The translations under genes and the position numbers were made by a program. Source: Candidatus Omnitrophota bacterium (GTDB lineage Bacteria > Omnitrophota > Gorgyraeia > Gygaellales > Profunditerraquicolaceae). From it: 9,093 nucleotides of DNA. This document shows positions 7,919 through 9,093 of this stretch, one piece after another. Numbering within the stretch: position 1 is the stretch's first letter; every line of letters begins with the position of its first letter. Where the stretch lies: the NCBI GenBank assembly GCA_028687525.1, contig JAQTZX010000043.1, positions 1-9,093 on the forward strand, written 5' to 3'. Under the pieces are notes generated by a model. That model searched no databases and was not told where the DNA came from. It saw nothing but the letters and a program-made list of their open reading frames with translations.

Positions 7919-7997
7919 AAAAAAAAAGGGGGGGACGGTTGGGGACGGTTCTATTTTTCAGACTGTATTCAAAACAATGAAAAATAGAACCGTCCCC
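7919..7997 (-). terminator. Probable intrinsic terminator of dnaE, formed by the inverted repeat and T9 tract
   Basis: In the dnaE transcript a stable hairpin begins 8 nt after the stop codon. The near copy of the right arm (7941-7960) gives a perfect 20-bp stem. The outer 10 nt can alternatively pair with the second copy of AACCGTCCCC (7931-7940), which is followed by three Cs and then nine Ts (7927 down to 7919). The second pairing places a GC-rich stem almost against a U-tract, as in a Rho-independent terminator. The HU promoter starts immediately beyond it, fitting a boundary between transcription units. Confidence 0.6.
7928..7997. repeat. REP/MITE-like palindromic repeat with a duplicated decamer end
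   Basis: The arms GGGGACGGTTCTATTTTTCA (7941-7960) and its exact reverse complement (7978-7997) flank a 17-nt loop (7961-7977). The outer decamer GGGGACGGTT is repeated directly at 7931-7940, preceded by three more Gs (7928-7930). The element sits 8 bp after the dnaE stop. From memory, GGGGACGGTTCT-type palindromes recur in intergenic sites of several uncultured bacterial and deltaproteobacterial genomes, often near IS200-like (Y1/RAYT) transposases. I cannot confirm copy number here and no transposase is in the window. A single-copy terminator is the alternative. Confidence 0.75.
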
Positions 7998-8005
7998 TTT
8001 CTTTG

Positions 8006-9093
8006 TTACAGGGAAAGAGAAAGTTTTTCTTCTCCGAGGAGATCTTCTATTCCGTTGATTAGTTGTTCGGATGGAGCGACAAAAAGATTCTCTCCTACCA
8101 GAAGATGAACATGGGACTTTGAGGGAGTGTCTAAGTGTAAAAAAACCGGGATATTTCCCGGTGAGCTCAAGAGCAGGCTGCGCAGACTGGAGAAAAGGCT
8201 GTCGCGTATGCCGGAAACATTAATGGTCAGACCGGTGATCAATTTATACACTTCTTCGATAGGAAAAAGGTCGTCGGCTAATATTTTGGGCGATTCTTCC
8301 TTCAGATTAAGTTTTCCTTTTACCATTACGACCGAGTTCGGCTGGAGGTAACGAGAAACTTTTTGAAAGGTTTTCGGGAAAACCAGAACTTCTACAATAG
8401 CTTTCAAGTCCTCCAACTTCAAAATAGCCATCTTTTCCTGCTTTGCGCGGGTCACGGTATGTTTTATTTTGACGATCATACCGATAAGCTTAATCGTATC
8501 CTGGTCTTTTTGCAAGGGCAGAACATCAATCTGGGATGAGGTGAAACGTTTTAACTGCCGGGCGTACCGTGACAGCGGATGTCCGCTTACGTAAAAACCG
8601 ATCATTTCTTTTTCAAAAGCCAGAAGCTGAGGCTCCGGCCATTCTTTGATATTAACCGTGTTTGGGATGATTTGTACGAAACCTTTACCATCTTCCTGCG
8701 GCGCGTCGAAAAAGGATATTTGTCCGCTGGAACGTTCGCGTTGGACTTTGGAACTATACTCAAGTATGTTTTCGAGCGATGCGAACATCTGCGCCCTGTT
8801 GCGGACAAGAGTATCCAGTGCGCCGCATTTTATCAGGCTTTCCAGGACTTTCCGGTTTGCCAGGCGCAGGTCAATGCGCCGGCAGAGATCTTCCAGGGAT
8901 TTATATCTGCCGGATGACACGCGTGATTCTACGATGGATTCGACCGCTCCTTTTCCCACATTCTTGACTGCCAAAAGTCCAAACCGTATATTCTTCCCGT
9001 CAACAACCTTAAACAGGGCATCGCTTTCATTAATATCCGGCGGCAATATCTCAATTCCCATGTGTTCGGATTCATTGACGTATTCGACTATCT
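8006..9093 (-). CDS. dnaE: DNA polymerase III alpha subunit, C-terminal part (partial at window edge)
   Basis: This is the 3' end of the replicative polymerase gene. The frame is open to the window edge and about 361 residues are visible; the PHP, palm, thumb and most finger regions lie outside. Visible parts in order are: HMGIEILPPDINESDALF, typical of the end of the fingers region; a helix-hairpin-helix DNA-binding segment (visible residues about 45-95, ending ESLIKCGALD); a beta-clamp-binding motif QISFF (visible 124-128, codons 8708-8722); YVSGHPLSRY (about 167-176); an OB fold (about 200-280, from IKLIGMIVKIKHT to VMVKGKL); and a C-terminal domain ending LGEEKLSLSL. This layout is that of DnaE rather than PolC. 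Stop TAA at 8006-8008. An internal Met at 9061 is not a start, as the sequence upstream of it continues the conserved protein. Confidence 0.95.
   Translation of the reverse strand, partial: IVEYVNESEHMGIEILPPDINESDALFKVVDGKNIRFGLLAVKNVGKGAVESIVESRVSSGRYKSLEDLCRRIDLRLANRKVLESLIKCGALDTLVRNRAQMFASLENILEYSSKVQRERSSGQISFFDAPQEDGKGFVQIIPNTVNIKEWPEPQLLAFEKEMIGFYVSGHPLSRYARQLKRFTSSQIDVLPLQKDQDTIKLIGMIVKIKHTVTRAKQEKMAILKLEDLKAIVEVLVFPKTFQKVSRYLQPNSVVMVKGKLNLKEESPKILADDLFPIEEVYKLITGLTINVSGIRDSLFSSLRSLLLSSPGNIPVFLHLDTPSKSHVHLLVGENLFVAPSEQLINGIEDLLGEEKLSLSL

Overview
All recognisable genes in this window lie on the minus strand, so transcription runs from position 9093 towards position 1. It is a compact bacterial housekeeping block with intercistronic gaps of roughly 17 to 91 bp. 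In transcription order it holds the 3' end of dnaE, a HU/IHF-family DNA-binding protein, hisS, aspS, a phoH-like ATPase, a PgpH-type membrane HD phosphohydrolase, ybeY, recO, panE and the first 16 codons of an unrecognised gene that leaves the window. I see no phage genes, transposase, tRNA, rRNA or CRISPR.

The organism is a bacterium of roughly balanced base composition. The order phoH - PgpH-type HD protein - ybeY - (gap) - recO recalls the Bacillus/Clostridium phoH-yqfF-ybeY-dgkA-cdd-era-recO cluster, and hisS-aspS is also a familiar pair. Reduced domain layouts in AspRS and the HD protein, together with the repeat after dnaE, suggest an uncultured lineage such as Omnitrophota. That placement is inference and is not established by the sequence.

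Region by region: 8006-9093 is the C-terminal part of the replicative polymerase (HhH, clamp-binding motif, OB fold). 7919-7997 is a striking repeat with perfect 20-nt inverted arms; its 10-nt end is duplicated in tandem and followed by a T9 tract on the minus strand. It probably terminates dnaE and looks like a REP/MITE-type repeat. Immediately after it comes a near-consensus sigma70 promoter (TTGACC, 17 nt, TATATT) and a strong Shine-Dalgarno for the HU/IHF-like gene. No other convincing promoter was found between there and position 1, so the HU-hisS-aspS-phoH-HD-ybeY-recO-panE series could be one long transcription unit. It would combine nucleoid structure, tRNA charging, rRNA processing (YbeY with its PhoH/YbeZ partner), cyclic-dinucleotide turnover, recombination repair and pantothenate synthesis.

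The main points for a second look are: an aspartyl-tRNA synthetase that is bacterial-type throughout but lacks the GAD insertion domain and carries residues associated with non-discriminating enzymes; an HD phosphohydrolase with the membrane and HD parts but no extracytoplasmic 7TMR-HDED domain; a YbeY with Asp in place of the third zinc His and Leu in place of the conserved Arg; hairpins on both sides of aspS; and the dnaE-distal repeat. I did not find a wholly new multi-gene system.
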